64,000 nucleotides of DNA from Helicoverpa zea. Taxonomy: Eukaryota > Arthropoda > Insecta > Lepidoptera > Noctuidae. The translations under genes were made by a program, and so were the position numbers. Positions 22,402 to 34,438 of this stretch are shown here, piece by piece (position 1 is the stretch's first letter; each line of letters opens with the position of its first letter). The notes below the pieces were generated by a model that was not told the DNA's origin, ran no database searches, and saw only the letters and a list, made by a program, of their open reading frames with translations. The stretch spans positions 6,884,501 to 6,948,500 of the forward strand of contig NC_061465.1 of NCBI RefSeq assembly GCF_022581195.2, given 5' to 3'.

Positions 22402-25400
22402 AGTCAGTTTGGCATGCTGCCCATTAGTTTTATTACAAGGCAATACAAAGAAGTCTTCGTTTCTAAAAAGATGTTTGTGCTCTGATTTCTTGCTTATGTA
22501 ACTTTACGTATGTGCATATCAAATTGAAATCTGATTAATGAAGCAATGGCTCTCTTGATTACAACGGACCAATAGCCTAGCTTATAGTATTGTTCCACGT
22601 CTGATATTGTTACAATACAATTCATATCCCTTTGTGAGAGAAGATTGATAATATATCCCATGGCCGAAGTTAATTGCAATCAACCGGGCTACGTAATACG
22701 ATATAAATATTTAACAATCACAATGTTGTCATGCAAACACGTCAGCTCAGACGAATCTTTTCAGTCATAATTTAAATATTAAATTATTCGAGTTTTTCGG
22801 TATTGATGACGTCAACTGAAAAGGGGAAATATTTATTTTAAGTGACACAGGGTTCAGCAACATAATTTCATTGGCCGCGAGAAATCTGCATTGTTATGCA
22901 ATTACTGAATATCTGTTACAGAAAGTCGGAGTATATTGTTGAAACACGATTTATTAAATAAAATTGGTCAAACGCTCAAAAATAAAAATAAATTCGGTAA
23001 CACATTTATTCGGTAATTCAGCATAGCTAGCAAATTCAAAAAGATTTATCTGCTTTTATATCTGAAAAGTAAAAACAAACGCTGAATTAGCTGATACAGA
23101 CCATTCTGAAATAGTAGGTCAGGGAATAAAGAAATCGGTCAGGCGTTTTCTGATCTACACAAACAGTTCAAAGAAGACTTTATTTAATGGGTATTACGGT
23201 CAGCGCAAACGTTCCGCTTGAATATAAAGCGCTAAGACAAACAGAATCTAGTTAACATAATATAAACGTGTTATAACAAACTGAATTTTCTATGAGTCCA
23301 CAATGCAAACACTTAACTAGACGTACCAAGGAGGTTGTAGACGAGTTGAAAGGAATTTCTGCAAGGAACATGCAAGTATGCAGATGTTAATGAAATTATT
23401 TCTGGGAAAGTAAGATCTGAGACGGGTGCATTGCCCTGAGTGCTGCCAGCAATTTGCATTTTGAATACTAATGACGGGGAGCACTCACTACGGCGACATC
23501 GCCCTCAACACTATAGAATAATAATAAAATTGTACTAAATGTAATTATTGATTAAAATATTGCCAGCTCTGCCATGTTGCTAGCGGAAATTGTTAGCCTC
23601 GTTAATGGTATTAAAAGCAACATTATTTGAATATTTTGCGTATGGAAACAGAGTAAAGTACTTAATAAGCTAACGTGACACCAATACACTTAGTAGATAC
23701 GACAAAAACGAGAGGGAACGGCGAATCCGCCCAAACACTCAGCCGACTTTAAAACAATTCTATTCAACTTCAAAAAGCCGGAGTAATGTCAGAGGAATAA
23801 AAAGTACATCAGTGGCTGTTAGCTGTTCAACAAATTGTCCATTTTGAAATTTTCGAGCGACTCTCGCAGCCTGCAAAAACTGTTCTGAGTAGCGGACAGG
23901 GCGATAAGGAGTGCTTTTATTAAATTTTCTCGCATCGCCTGACTAATGTCGTCCAGCTGACGCGTATCCGACACACTTACTTTCTCTTTTCTGCTCGCTA
24001 GCGAAATTTATACGGATTGCTAAACACTGCCGTCATATTTTCCTCGAATAACTGCTAGGGGACCATTTTCATACGTTAATATTGCTATATAATAATATTC
24101 CAGAATTCTGCCAGTTATATTCCGAAGCTATAAAATAAACATTAAGACTCTCTAAATTAATACGGTAACTGTCTAAAACAACAGATCTTCGGAAACATGT
24201 ATTTAATCACACCGTTTCTAACTTAATCAATCTAAATGAACAACGGATTAAATGGAGCGATTTAAAATTGGCTAACATTATTGAACATCTACATTGAAAC
24301 GTTTGTTCTGTTCACATTAATTAAGAATGTTCGTTTTGCGAACACTACAGTCGATAGGGAACGCTCCGCCCGTTCGATTTCACGAAATTCATTAATTAAT
24401 TTAAACATTCATGCTTAATTATCGAACTCTTCAATTAAAAATGCCTTTTAATTTGTTGCTTTATTTATTTACTCTATTACACTCGTTAAGTTAAATGCAA
24501 ATATGGGACTTTTTGCATGGAAATCTATGTTTATCGACGACCATCGGCGCTTGTAATGAACGAGTAAATAATGGTGTAATAATTATGTTTAACGGCACTA
24601 ATTAGTTATGGGGTGATTTAATGGAGATCAAACACGTACCTGATGTTTAATTCAATTTGACCTTGGAGGGAACGGTGAGTGAGTAATTAGGTGTTCAGTC
24701 ATGTTCGCTAATTTGGGTTTGGGTTGACTGAGTAGTTAGAATAATCGTACAACTTCAATTGACAGTCAAAAAAGCTTCTCTACTTCTATGCTTGATGTAA
24801 CTTAACTTTAACAATGTATGACCCAGTCTACAATTGTAATCCAAAATTTTGTGAACATTTCAAAGAGAATGAATTTCTTATACTTAGGTAGGCAGCTACG
24901 TATCAGTGAATCAGAAACTTTTAATGGTGCGACTCGTCAGCAATCTGTCTGTGGGACTGTAAAGAAGGCTGCCTATCAGACCGAAGCGTTACGACGCGAG
25001 CCAAATGTTCTACCGTCGTAAAACACTCGACATTTGGATTTTTGGACAACAAGCTGAAACGAATGACACAGCTCAAATAGATTTGATTTTTGCCGCAAAA
25101 TGCTGAAATCTAGGAATGGAAAGAAATAAAGCACTGCCAACGTAGCATTGAGTTTTAAAAATCTATTCCTGAGTTATTCTCTAGCTTTACTTGAAATTCT
25201 TGAGAAGAAGATCATTTCTTATTTATTTCATAAAAATAAATAGGTCACAGAAAGTAATATTGAATTTATAAATTGTGCGCTAAAACTGATGAATATAGAG
25301 GACATATAACACAATAGTGTTACCGAAATGCTTTCTTAACAATTCATTAAATGAATTTAGTGTCACACAAGTAGTTGGTTGTGTAAGTAACGTGCAATTG

Positions 25401-28400
25401 ATATTAATGCATAATTCCGTTTACCACGGTGTAATATGCGGCCATCTCACGTGCACGGCGTCTACAGCTTGTTATAGGACAAACTTTCCACGTGACCACT
25501 TCCAATACTGCTTAGTCATATTTTCTTCAAGCAATATCTATTTGCACTTTACTGACTTTTCTTGTTGTTATTTATTCTTAACAATCTGTTACGTGAGTGT
25601 TCAGGATTGTTGGAGAAAATTCTTTTGTAGTTAGTTAATTGATAGGTTTCGTTCCTTTAAATAGAATGTCGTGAAGTTTATAATTGAAGTTACATTATAA
25701 TGAATGGATGCAAAATTGGTAAATGAGGACGACGAGCAAAACGGTATCGATCACTTTTGTAGGGGAAGGCAAATTGAAATTAAAATTGGAACGCTGTTAC
25801 TTGCTTTTCGAGTCAGCATAAAAGATAGAAAAGGGAGTTTATTTTGTACACAAAAACTAAGATAGGAGTCGATATCGTACACAAAAAACGCAAACAACGA
25901 AATATTGGCATGCATTTCCGCTCTTGAAATGGGATACAAACACAATACCACTTACCTTTTTTATCTACATCAATGTTGTGCAATCGATTCAGTTTTTATT
26001 TGAAATTTATCTTTTTGTGGCATTGTTCACATAGAAGGAACCTTTTACCATTTTGGAGAGCAGACCTTAGTGAGAAACGACAAGTTACGCCAACTTACTA
26101 TTTTTTCTTTCACGGTACCATCTGTGAGGTTAGTTTGATCTGATTTTTATTCAAACAAAATTTTATACCAAGGACCAAGATATTGTTTACAAAGCATAAA
26201 GAAGAGAAATGAGGACTAGTGGAGCCCAAGCGTACGTTGGATTGCCTGCGGTTGGCTTGTGGTACAAATAATCGAAGCGTGATTACCTGAACTTGTATGT
26301 AGAATTAGACTTACATACAGGTTATTCTTCAAAATCCGTACTTGAAGTGATTTGGTTCCTCAGCTGTTTGCTCGAAGCAACAATGCTGTTTTTTACGTAA
26401 ATTTTGTTTTCGTACGTATTTTCATAGTGCTTATTATAATTACATCTTGGAGTACAACATTTTCAACGATTGTTTTAATACAATCAGTGGCGTAAAACGT
26501 CAAATGGAATCTCTATCCTCTTGTAAATTAAGCAGTTCATCAGAATTTGCATTCTGGGGGGGTGGCTGGCGCGACTATCCCGGGAAACTCTCCCGCCAGG
26601 ACACTATCTGAATAGGTATGTATTTCTAAGTGGCCTAACTCGCCTACATAGAGATATATGTACGTGTAATTGTTTCTGCTGCAATCAAATCGCTCAGGTA
26701 TTCTCAATCTGTGCTAATTATTTTCTGTTAGCCATTTCAAGTTGAAGCTTGAATAATAAGTTAGAAATTCTATAATTTCAAATAAATACTAGGCGTTGAT
26801 AGGATATTCTACATGTATGCTATGATCCTAGAACTAAAATAAATAATTCATGTTTAATTCAGTATCATACACAGTTAAATGTAGTTAAAGTACCTACAAT
26901 TTGATATTTACGTAATAGATGGCGCCACGTGTGTGCTTTTAATAGGCGTCGGAAAATGAAAACACTGTAAAGCATTTCGGTGAACAATTTCAATGTTGCT
27001 TTAATTAGTTGAAATAACCGCTCCTGTAATTACGGAACGCTGCAATAAATACATATTGAGTACAATAGCAACCAACAATTTCTATTGCAGAAAATGTTAA
27101 CTGTATTTTCTATTTTGCTTACTTATATTGTTCGGCGAATATATTTCGCTGTTTTGCTACAAAACGTGTTCTACTTACAATATGGTGAAAAATCGTCTGT
27201 TTACCGGGTTTCTAGCCAAGAAACTAACAAAAGCCAGTGTTCAGTATGTACAAAAATTTACTTAATAGTATTTGGCAGGGTGCGGCTTCCAACTGAGTGG
27301 CTGGATTATAAAAATTACTTGTGTAACGAGCGCCGTTTGACGTGGAAATTGTTCAGTCTTTTCCTACTTTATGGACGTTTGTTTTGATGGTTTCGCGTTG
27401 ATATTTCGACGTTTTAGATTATAAACAAAAAAGGTTTTTAAGTAAGTAGGTATTCCAGAGACGAATGCAATAAATCTAAATGACCATGGTGGAGTATTTA
27501 TGTTTTATTTGTGAACTACATATATGGTTATTATTACCAGATATTTTCTGTGACATTTCCTATCATGACTATACCCACGTTTACAACCCACTCAGTTTTT
27601 TATATTAGTCATCTTACAGCAAGTTTTTCTCCGACTACGGTTTATTAACATCAGTAGCGTAAAAATGTAGTACAGTGGAATAAAATCTATGTAAGCCATG
27701 CTTACCTACTTATTCTTTTACAGATTATACTGAAATACTCTATTATTTTTATCATTAGGACCAATGACCTCTCTACTATTGACAACTTAAATATGACTCT
27801 ATTTTTTATTTATTTTTACTAAATTACATAAACTGCATTAACATAAATATAAACATTACTTTTATGGCGAGGCAAGTAAATTAATAAACAGAACAAATGA
27901 TTCACAACCGATACATTCACTGCATTTACCCATTCACTGCAAGTAACATCCAGAAGTCGCGTCTCATTTGTCTACAATTCATCTACCACCCATCACGGCG
28001 AGACCACATCGTTCCGAATTTGGTAGTGAAGAGATTTGCATTTAAAGCGAGTTCCCACCACGACGTTATCGCTACTCCGCGGTCCTGCTCAATGTCTCCC
28101 GACAAAAAAGGTCCCATAGAAAAATGGGCGAAAGAATTTTTTTGGAGCTTGGCAACCCTTTTAGACGGTGTTTTTAAAAGAAAGATGTATCTACGTTGCT
28201 TTTGTGAGGCATCGACTCTTTCGTTGCTAAAGTGAGTACCTGTATGTTCAGGATGTAGGTCACAGATAGTTCTTTAAGGCTTAGATTTGTGATAAGAGAG
28301 GATCTACGCTTCTTGTGATATATTATGTTTAGTAATACTATCGTTTTTGTCAGCCTTATTTTTGTATTCAGGACTTATACTTAACGTTGATCTACAGTAA

Positions 28401-29900
28401 ATACGATTTAGAGTCATGATTGTCCAGTAGTGAATAAACGTAGGTATTTTTTATTTCCATAGTTTCTACAAATTAAATTACTAAATGCTACACAATATGT
28501 TTTAAAAACGTCATTCTATAAAGTCTCATTTATAACAACGCAAATTATCTTTTGATGTTCCAGCGTCAAACGCGTAATAAGCCTGCTTGTGGCAAAATTA
28601 GCGTGATACATTTTTCTCGCGCGTTTCGTTCGTCGGCCTTTACGCGAGTGGTATCAAAATAAAACGCCTTACGCTTTGGCACATTTCAACGGAGTTCCCT
28701 GCAGGTAGTCCTAACTTCAAAGCGGCTTACAAACGGACGCCCCTAGACAACATTCGCTAATTCACTTTGATGTCACCCCTCGCGCCCCTTGCTCCACCCT
28801 ACCCCTAACCGGTAACGAGAAAACGCGCCTTAAAACTTTAAACTCAGCACGATGTAAAATATTATTAAATGCGCGCAACAAATTTCTAATATTTTTACAA
28901 ACGAGAAATTGTTTCCGAACTTCTTTGAATAGGAATTTTCACTCTTCAGACGCGTCCGTTGAAACAACAGAAAAAATATTCAAACGCTTTTTTATTAATT
29001 TAAAATAACAGAGTTAGGAAAATCACTTTGAAGTTTGAAGTATCTTTGTATTTTAAAGGGCTGAAGTAAAGAAATTGGTTTCTTGGTAGGGCGTTGCAAA
29101 CCGCAAAGTAGACATTTTATTCTATTGAACTATCTCTATCATAGATATGGTAAGTTGGGTACTAGAATAGCCCACAAAGCATACAAATAGACATACATTA
29201 GAGTATTTGTATTGAGCCACGGTCCTCTTGTACGTACTATACATGGGATGCACCCATTGTTAGCCGATAAAGGCATTAGGTGGACACCACGCATTATTCG
29301 CGACTACTGAACCTGGCTACTGCCATCAGTAAGATATACCAGCCGCAGCATGATATACATTCGATTGTCTAAGGAAATGGTAGGTTTATAATAGGTCACT
29401 TTCATAAGAGAAACTATAGCAATAAGAACGATAAACAACGTGAGAAAGGCAAATTAAGTCTTGATAATAACGGGTTTCTACTTCCTTATATCATATAATT
29501 TGTTCCTAGTAAATCGCAATTATTGATAAACATAATAGGGGCAAGAAATATTTTTATAACCCGAATAAATATGTAGGTAACAATAAATTCTGAAACACTC
29601 ATTCATTTCTACCCTTTTTATTTCACATTTCACATATGTACTCACACCACTTATCAAGTCAACCTACCACATGAAACATAAACCTGTCGAGATACACTCC
29701 CAAAAACACATAAAACAATATTGATATTAGCATATGAAACCCTGGACGCAGTTAATACATATTAAGCTTTCAGCAATATTGCTTTGTGAAAGCCCAGCGG
29801 TTACAACGTGCTTTCATAACGTAGATTGAAAACGATACAAAGCAACCACAAGAACGCTTTGTGGTATATTTTGCGTCTCTTTTGTTTACAACTAAACTGA
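22402..29900. other. Long AT-rich stretch without recognised gene
   Basis: The longest frames (25317-25634 plus, 27085-27387 plus, 27897-28235 plus) carry no recognisable domain; hydrophobic stretches in the first two are expected from AT-rich codons. Blocks at 23680-24010 and 28560-28860 are less AT-rich and may be conserved non-coding DNA. A small GU-tolerant hairpin is near 26289-26323. No transposon ends were recognised. Confidence 0.45.
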
Positions 29901-30025
29901 CCATCTAAAGCTGGGCATATTTAGGCCATGTCAGTATGGACATACTTGGGCCATCTAACGCTGGACATATTTAGGCCATGTCAGTAAAGACATACTTGGG
30001 CCATCTAATGGTGGACATAGCGGCC
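29901..30025 (+). repeat. 50-bp tandem repeat, about 2.5 copies
   Basis: Units 29901-29950 and 29951-30000 begin CCATCTAA.GCTGG.CATAT and end CATACTTGGG, with a period of exactly 50 bp and only a few substitutions. A third partial unit runs from 30001 to about 30025 and is more diverged. Confidence 0.88.
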
Positions 30026-32160
30026 CTATGTATGCTCCTTGAGGTAAATACTTTCGCTTTTATACACGCTTTTAATGAGCTATGTTCAAAGTTGGGAGAA
30101 TAATTAAAACTGTTGTGGTTTTGTTCATGGAAAGTTGTTTCTGGAGAGTTTTTTTGTTGATGTTATTTTAAGAAGGTTTAGGTTTTCTGTTGAAGGTAAT
30201 TATGTAAATTTAAAAATTCTTATGTATTTGTTTGTTTGGCGTAAACTGCTGTACCTTTACACATAAAACATTGAATACAGCAGTTATCACAAATACCCAG
30301 CTTTAGTCGCTCGAATAGTTTTTGTAATCGGGCTAAAACTGTATTTGAAAAGGCTGGTTTAATCGGCAAATGTTCGCACTGCCATGCATCGTGGCAATCA
30401 AACTAAACTATCGAGGTAATAAAAAAAAAACTATAGAAATGCTATCGGCAATGTTAGACACAGTATGCATATTTTAATTCACAGTTTTTATTTCAAAGGG
30501 CTTAAATTGTTTGTAGTTTTGTCCTCGATACTTAGAATTTCCAATTTCATATTGCAATGTTATTACATACATTTACCAGAACCGATATTCCACTTGCTAC
30601 GTTTAGTAGTCATGACACAAATAGTAATGTCGCACACAGTGTCGTAACATTAAGATAAAGGCCCAATTAACATTCTCGATTGTCTCGCGAACGAAACAGA
30701 CATTCGCGCCTGATCACAAATAGATAAATCAAAGAAGGCTAATCAAATCAAAGCTTTAATAGCTACCATTACGCGGTTACATTACCAATAACATTCACAA
30801 TTGACTCAGAACATGTGTTTAACTTGTCGCTATTTTAATGGGTCTGTAGAACACGTAATTACCAAGGAATCTACCCGCCGTTTGTGAGTTAAAAGGGCTC
30901 TGTATGCAAATGTTAGGTGCGCAATGTGCGACTATGTTGCCAGCTATTCGCATTGTCTAGCATCCTAGTTTGCAACGACTCAATTATCTTCAGAAAGTAA
31001 GGAACACCAATTAACATCCTTTTATGCTGTCCCTACTTCAGTCGGTAAAAAACGGGTTTCGCAATACTCGACTATTTCCATTTACCGTTTGCAAATTCTT
31101 CTTTCAGCGAGATTCTACCTTTTATTTTAGTGCACAAAGATCAACTTTTAGTTATTCAAAGGCAGAATAAATTTTGTAAGTTTGTAAGGACTGAGGCACA
31201 CTCATTTGCAAGTGTCCGCGGCTAGATTACGTTTTGACATGTCTTAACAAACGTAACCAGTTGAACAGGAGTCGCATCGATTTGTTTTATTAATTTAAAG
31301 ATTACTTTGTGAATAACGACTGTGCTCTCTAGCTTAGTTACACGCAGAAATAACCTGAAATTGAATCATGATAAATGTTTATTTTAAAAGGACTATGTGT
31401 CATTCTACAAGTCTGTGTCTACGAAATGTTCTGTGGTGTTTCCATGTTGTGAAATACTAGCGGAATACTTGGGAGGTTGTAAGGAATAGTTCCAACTAAA
31501 ATATATTTATGTAAGCATTAAAAGCAAATAAGTCAGTGACAGCATAAAAGCACAAACATTTCTACGCGGACCATAGAATGGGAACCACAGCACAGCGTAC
31601 AGACGCGGGTAAAATTGTTATCAGAATTCCTTCTTTGAGCTTCTTTATACGACAGCTTCTTTCCCAACCAAGGTATGCGTATATGGGCGTTGTTGAAGTT
31701 TTAACCTTTCCTTAAAAATCACATGTTCTAAAAATATTATTTCGAGTTTAATATCGCTTGTTCTAAAAGGAATAGAGCTCACGTTGTATAGAAACCTTCA
31801 GTCAATGTAATTTAATCCATTTTTTTTCTGCTGTATAAAAAACTCAAATCAAACCCTTTTCCATGATCTAAATCTCTGTCTAATATTACACAAATATCGG
31901 CACAAAACGCCTAAATTCCCTTAAACAAACCCATTGTTAGTGGAGGTACGAGGGCGGTGTTGGCGCAAAGCAGGTGCCAACTCGAGTTCTATTCAATATG
32001 GCCCTATTGTACCATTATGGGTAATCGAGATACATTTAGAACGAGATGAGGTGTCGAATTTATTAGTAATATCGCCTTGTACGTGGGCTATTTGCTGTTA
32101 TTATTGTGCAACTGGTTTTGCTGTTGGAAAAAGTATGACATGCTCAGGTGTGGTGTGGGT
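30026..32160. other. AT-rich DNA, no gene recognised
   Basis: Frames at 30465-30647 and 31934-32191 (plus) have no recognisable features; the second runs into a hairpin. Nothing else was supported. Confidence 0.5.
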
Positions 32161-32206
32161 GCTCCCATTCTGCTATCACCATTCACGGTGATAGCAGAAT
32201 AGGAGC
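32161..32206. repeat. 20-bp-stem hairpin with 6-nt loop
   Basis: GCTCCCATTCTGCTATCACC (32161-32180) pairs with 32187-32206 with a single mismatch around the loop ATTCAC. The nearly perfect short palindrome could be a MITE remnant, an RNA hairpin or a replication-generated palindrome. The loop is shorter than in typical miRNA precursors. Confidence 0.7.
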
Positions 32207-32459
32207 GTGGTAAGTGTTTGAGTTTATGTTTAAGTATTTAATTAAGAGCTCACGGAATTTAAAAAGTATTTTCTTAGTAAATATGTACAGTCAACAATCA
32301 ATGTATACAATGAAGTTACAAAACACCCTGCACATTAAAATGAGTAACAGTTACGACTACATGATACGATAACTTAATGTTTAGAAAAAATACACAAGGA
32401 ACTGAAAAGCTTTTGCATTCGAGAATTTGTGTTAAGCTGCTTGTAAAACGGATTTTTGT
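32207..32459. other. AT-rich unique DNA
   Basis: Nothing recognised before the inverted-repeat element. Confidence 0.5.
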
Positions 32460-32584
32460 TACTAGGGCCTGATTTTTCAATCATCAGTTAACGCCTATCT
32501 GACGTATAAATATGGCGGTTTGACATTATTTTCGGCTTATGTTTAACTGATCACCAGATATAGTAACAAATAGCAGACATAAAT

Positions 32585-32830
32585 AGTAAATGATCACCAA
32601 AATGAAACTCGCATTTTAATGCAAAACTATAACCAAAGTTTTAACACTTTGCTATCTTATTTAAGTGAAATTACTCCAAAATAAATCATGCGAAAGCCAA
32701 AAATAGTAAATGATCACCAAAATTAGACCACCATTTTAAAGTAAGATTAATTTAAGCAAAATGAGTCGAAATAAATCATTGTTATCCCAAAAGTAGTAAA
32801 TGATCACCAAAAGAAGTAAATGATCATCAA
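32585..32830 (+). repeat. Sub-repeat array AGTAAATGATCACCAA
   Basis: Copies at 32585-32600, 32705-32720, 32795-32810 and 32815-32830 (the last with one T substitution), spaced 120, 90 and 20 bp. The spacers also resemble one another (CATTTTAAT, CAAAGTTTT, TTGCTATC, AAATAAATCAT), so the array comes from decayed tandem units of about 90-120 bp. Each contains TGATCA, making a repeated potential binding site near the element's left end. Confidence 0.8.
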
Positions 32831-32896
32831 AATTATACCAGCGTTTTAATATAAAATGATAATCAAAGTTTTTACATCTTGCTATCCTGTTTTATA

Positions 32897-33855
32897 CTTC
32901 GGCCGTTCAGAGAATGCGTTCCTGACACCTATCAGTTAGTCACGACTAGTGATGGGCACAACATAACACTGAGTTCGTTACCGTTCCTTCAAAATGAACC
33001 GCCGCATTATTTTAAGATTATTTTCGTTTTAAATTGGCGGAATCATTTGTTTTATATTTTAGTTATTTAAGTGGAAACCAAAAAAAGGTAATATTCATAT
33101 AATAAAATTGTTTTATTTATTCTTTGTTACAAGTACATTGAATTGAATGTGCGAACAGAATATTAATCAGACTCCGATTTGCTTGAGGAGGTGGTGTCTT
33201 CATCATCATCTTCGCCTACATGTATAATTATATTATTATCAATAACAGAATCAATCCTGATATCTCGGTCTAACAAAAGCCGGGTAATCAAATAAAAACA
33301 GATCGAAAACACTTGAAAAACGTGGTCTATGCGCACGAAACGACAACGGACGACTGTTTTAGCGTCACAAAATGGCGGCCCATAACGCCATTTGGGGTTA
33401 CCATTTTTAATCTAAGTATAAAAATGCGGTTTGGTCATAGTTTTATTTTTATATTTCATAAATGTTATAATTAAGTCTTATAGTCCATTATTTTCCAATT
33501 CTTAAAAAGAAAATCAAAACGTATTATTTTATATTATAACTGTATAAGAACAGATTACGATACTTGCCTGTTATTTTTAGCACAGCACTACAAATATAAA
33601 CCGCTGACATAACCTTGTAATAGCGCAGTATAGATTTAGAAAAATATTGTTTACCAAGTTATTTGACACTCAGTTTGGCACAAAATTATAACATTCATTG
33701 ATTATTGATATAATAATGTTGTTTTAATGCTCCTCAATTGTTAAAACGGTAAACAACCAGCAAAAATATTTTTATCGTAACTGCAACGCCATTGCAAAGT
33801 TACGTCGTCAGTTCAATCGCGACGTGTCAGGAACGCATTCTCTGAATGGCCGAAC
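32897..33855 (-). mobile_element. 959-bp relative of the 4.4-kb MITE, nested
   Basis: The left end CTTCGGCCGTTCAGAGAATG matches the inverted right end for about 31 bp (two mismatches near the tip), with TATA on both sides (32893-32896 and 33856-33859). The right 168 bp (33688-33855) are identical by eye to the inverted MITE at 4449-4616. The interior includes a minus-strand open frame with an acidic, serine-rich C-terminus (33163-33411), perhaps a transposase remnant. Removing the element and one TATA restores the sub-repeat of the host element, confirming the insertion. Confidence 0.85.
33163..33411 (-). pseudogene. Possible transposase C-terminal remnant (unidentified)
   Basis: A minus-strand frame of 82 codons without stops and without a start ATG, closed by TAA at 33165-33163. 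It ends in an acidic and serine-rich tail, VGEDDDEDTTSSSKSESD, after a hydrophobic/basic stretch (FSICFYLITRLLLDRDIRID). Low-complexity acidic tails are common at transposase C-termini, and the frame lies inside a TIR element, so a remnant of the family's transposase is plausible. No catalytic DDE residues can be identified, so this remains an inference; it could equally be chance. Confidence 0.3.
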
Positions 33856-33982
33856 TATAGTAAACTGACTCCAAAAAAATAAGTTCGGCCCTTTTCCTGT
33901 ACTAGGGTGGAAAATTGTCTATTGCATGCCTCTAAACAGTACGATAATAGTGTGTTGTCGAGGAAGTGTATTGAGAAACACA

Positions 33983-34070
33983 TTCTTCTTCTTCTTTCTC
34001 CAGCCCTGTTCCCAATTTTACTTGGGGTCGGCGCAATATGTCATTTTCTTCCATTTTCCCCTGTCACTCG
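33983..34070 (-). repeat. LINE/SINE-type 3' tail fragment
   Basis: CTTCTTCTTC then CAGCCCTGTTCCCAATTTTA followed by CTTGGGGTCGGCGCAATATG. On the minus strand this is a TTGGG-type module ending in a (GAA)n tail. It resembles 16031-16122 (inverted) and 58701-58800, and shares its core with the 3' end of the SINE at 5881. Confidence 0.6.
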
Positions 34071-34438
34071 TCATACTGACACTCACGCATGCATTGCAAG
34101 CCGGACACATAACTTAATATGGCACCATAATACTTTATTCGGTAATAAGCCTACATTTTATGGCAATCACAGTGACTTATTTAGGCAAAAATAATACATT
34201 AATTTGGTCGTCAAGAGTTGGTGATCATTTACTAAATTTGGTGGTCGAATACAATTTAAAGTGAAGTCGTGACTAAAATAGCTGGTACTATTACATTTTT
34301 AGACTTTATTTTTCTGGTGTTCAGTAATTATTTCTGGTTACAAAACTAAGGGTATCAAAGCATTTTATGGTGGTCATTATATTTGTTCCCATTATTTTCT
34401 ACATAGGTTATCTGGCGATTGAAAAATCAGCCCTTACT

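Larger units (their letters stand above)
32464..34434. mobile_element. Inverted-repeat DNA element (TACT duplication), interrupted by nested insertion
   Basis: The left end AGGGCCTGATTTTTCAATC and the reverse complement of the right end, AGGGCTGATTTTTCAATC, match except for one inserted C. TACT lies outside both (32460-32463 and 34435-34438) as a 4-bp target duplication. Subterminal sub-repeats AGTAAATGATCACCAA occur four times at left and once inverted at right (34218-34233). A second element (32897-33855) and a LINE-like tail (33983-34070) interrupt it. No transposase was recognised in its own sequence. The superfamily is unresolved. Confidence 0.82.

Noticed and set aside
24818..25021. 67-residue frame containing NFLYLGRQLRIS, resembling the YLG motif near LINE reverse transcriptase
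   Set aside because: No neighbouring motif of the LINE C-terminal region is present in any frame, so the match is likely chance.
27897..28235. 112-residue plus-strand frame ending near a GTGAGT-like splice donor
   Set aside because: No domain recognised and no matching acceptor or neighbouring exon could be supported; a GTGAGT is common by chance.
32585..32830. CRISPR-like direct repeats (16 bp)
   Set aside because: Only four copies with irregular spacing (120, 90, 20 bp) and related spacers, inside a eukaryotic transposon; not a CRISPR array.
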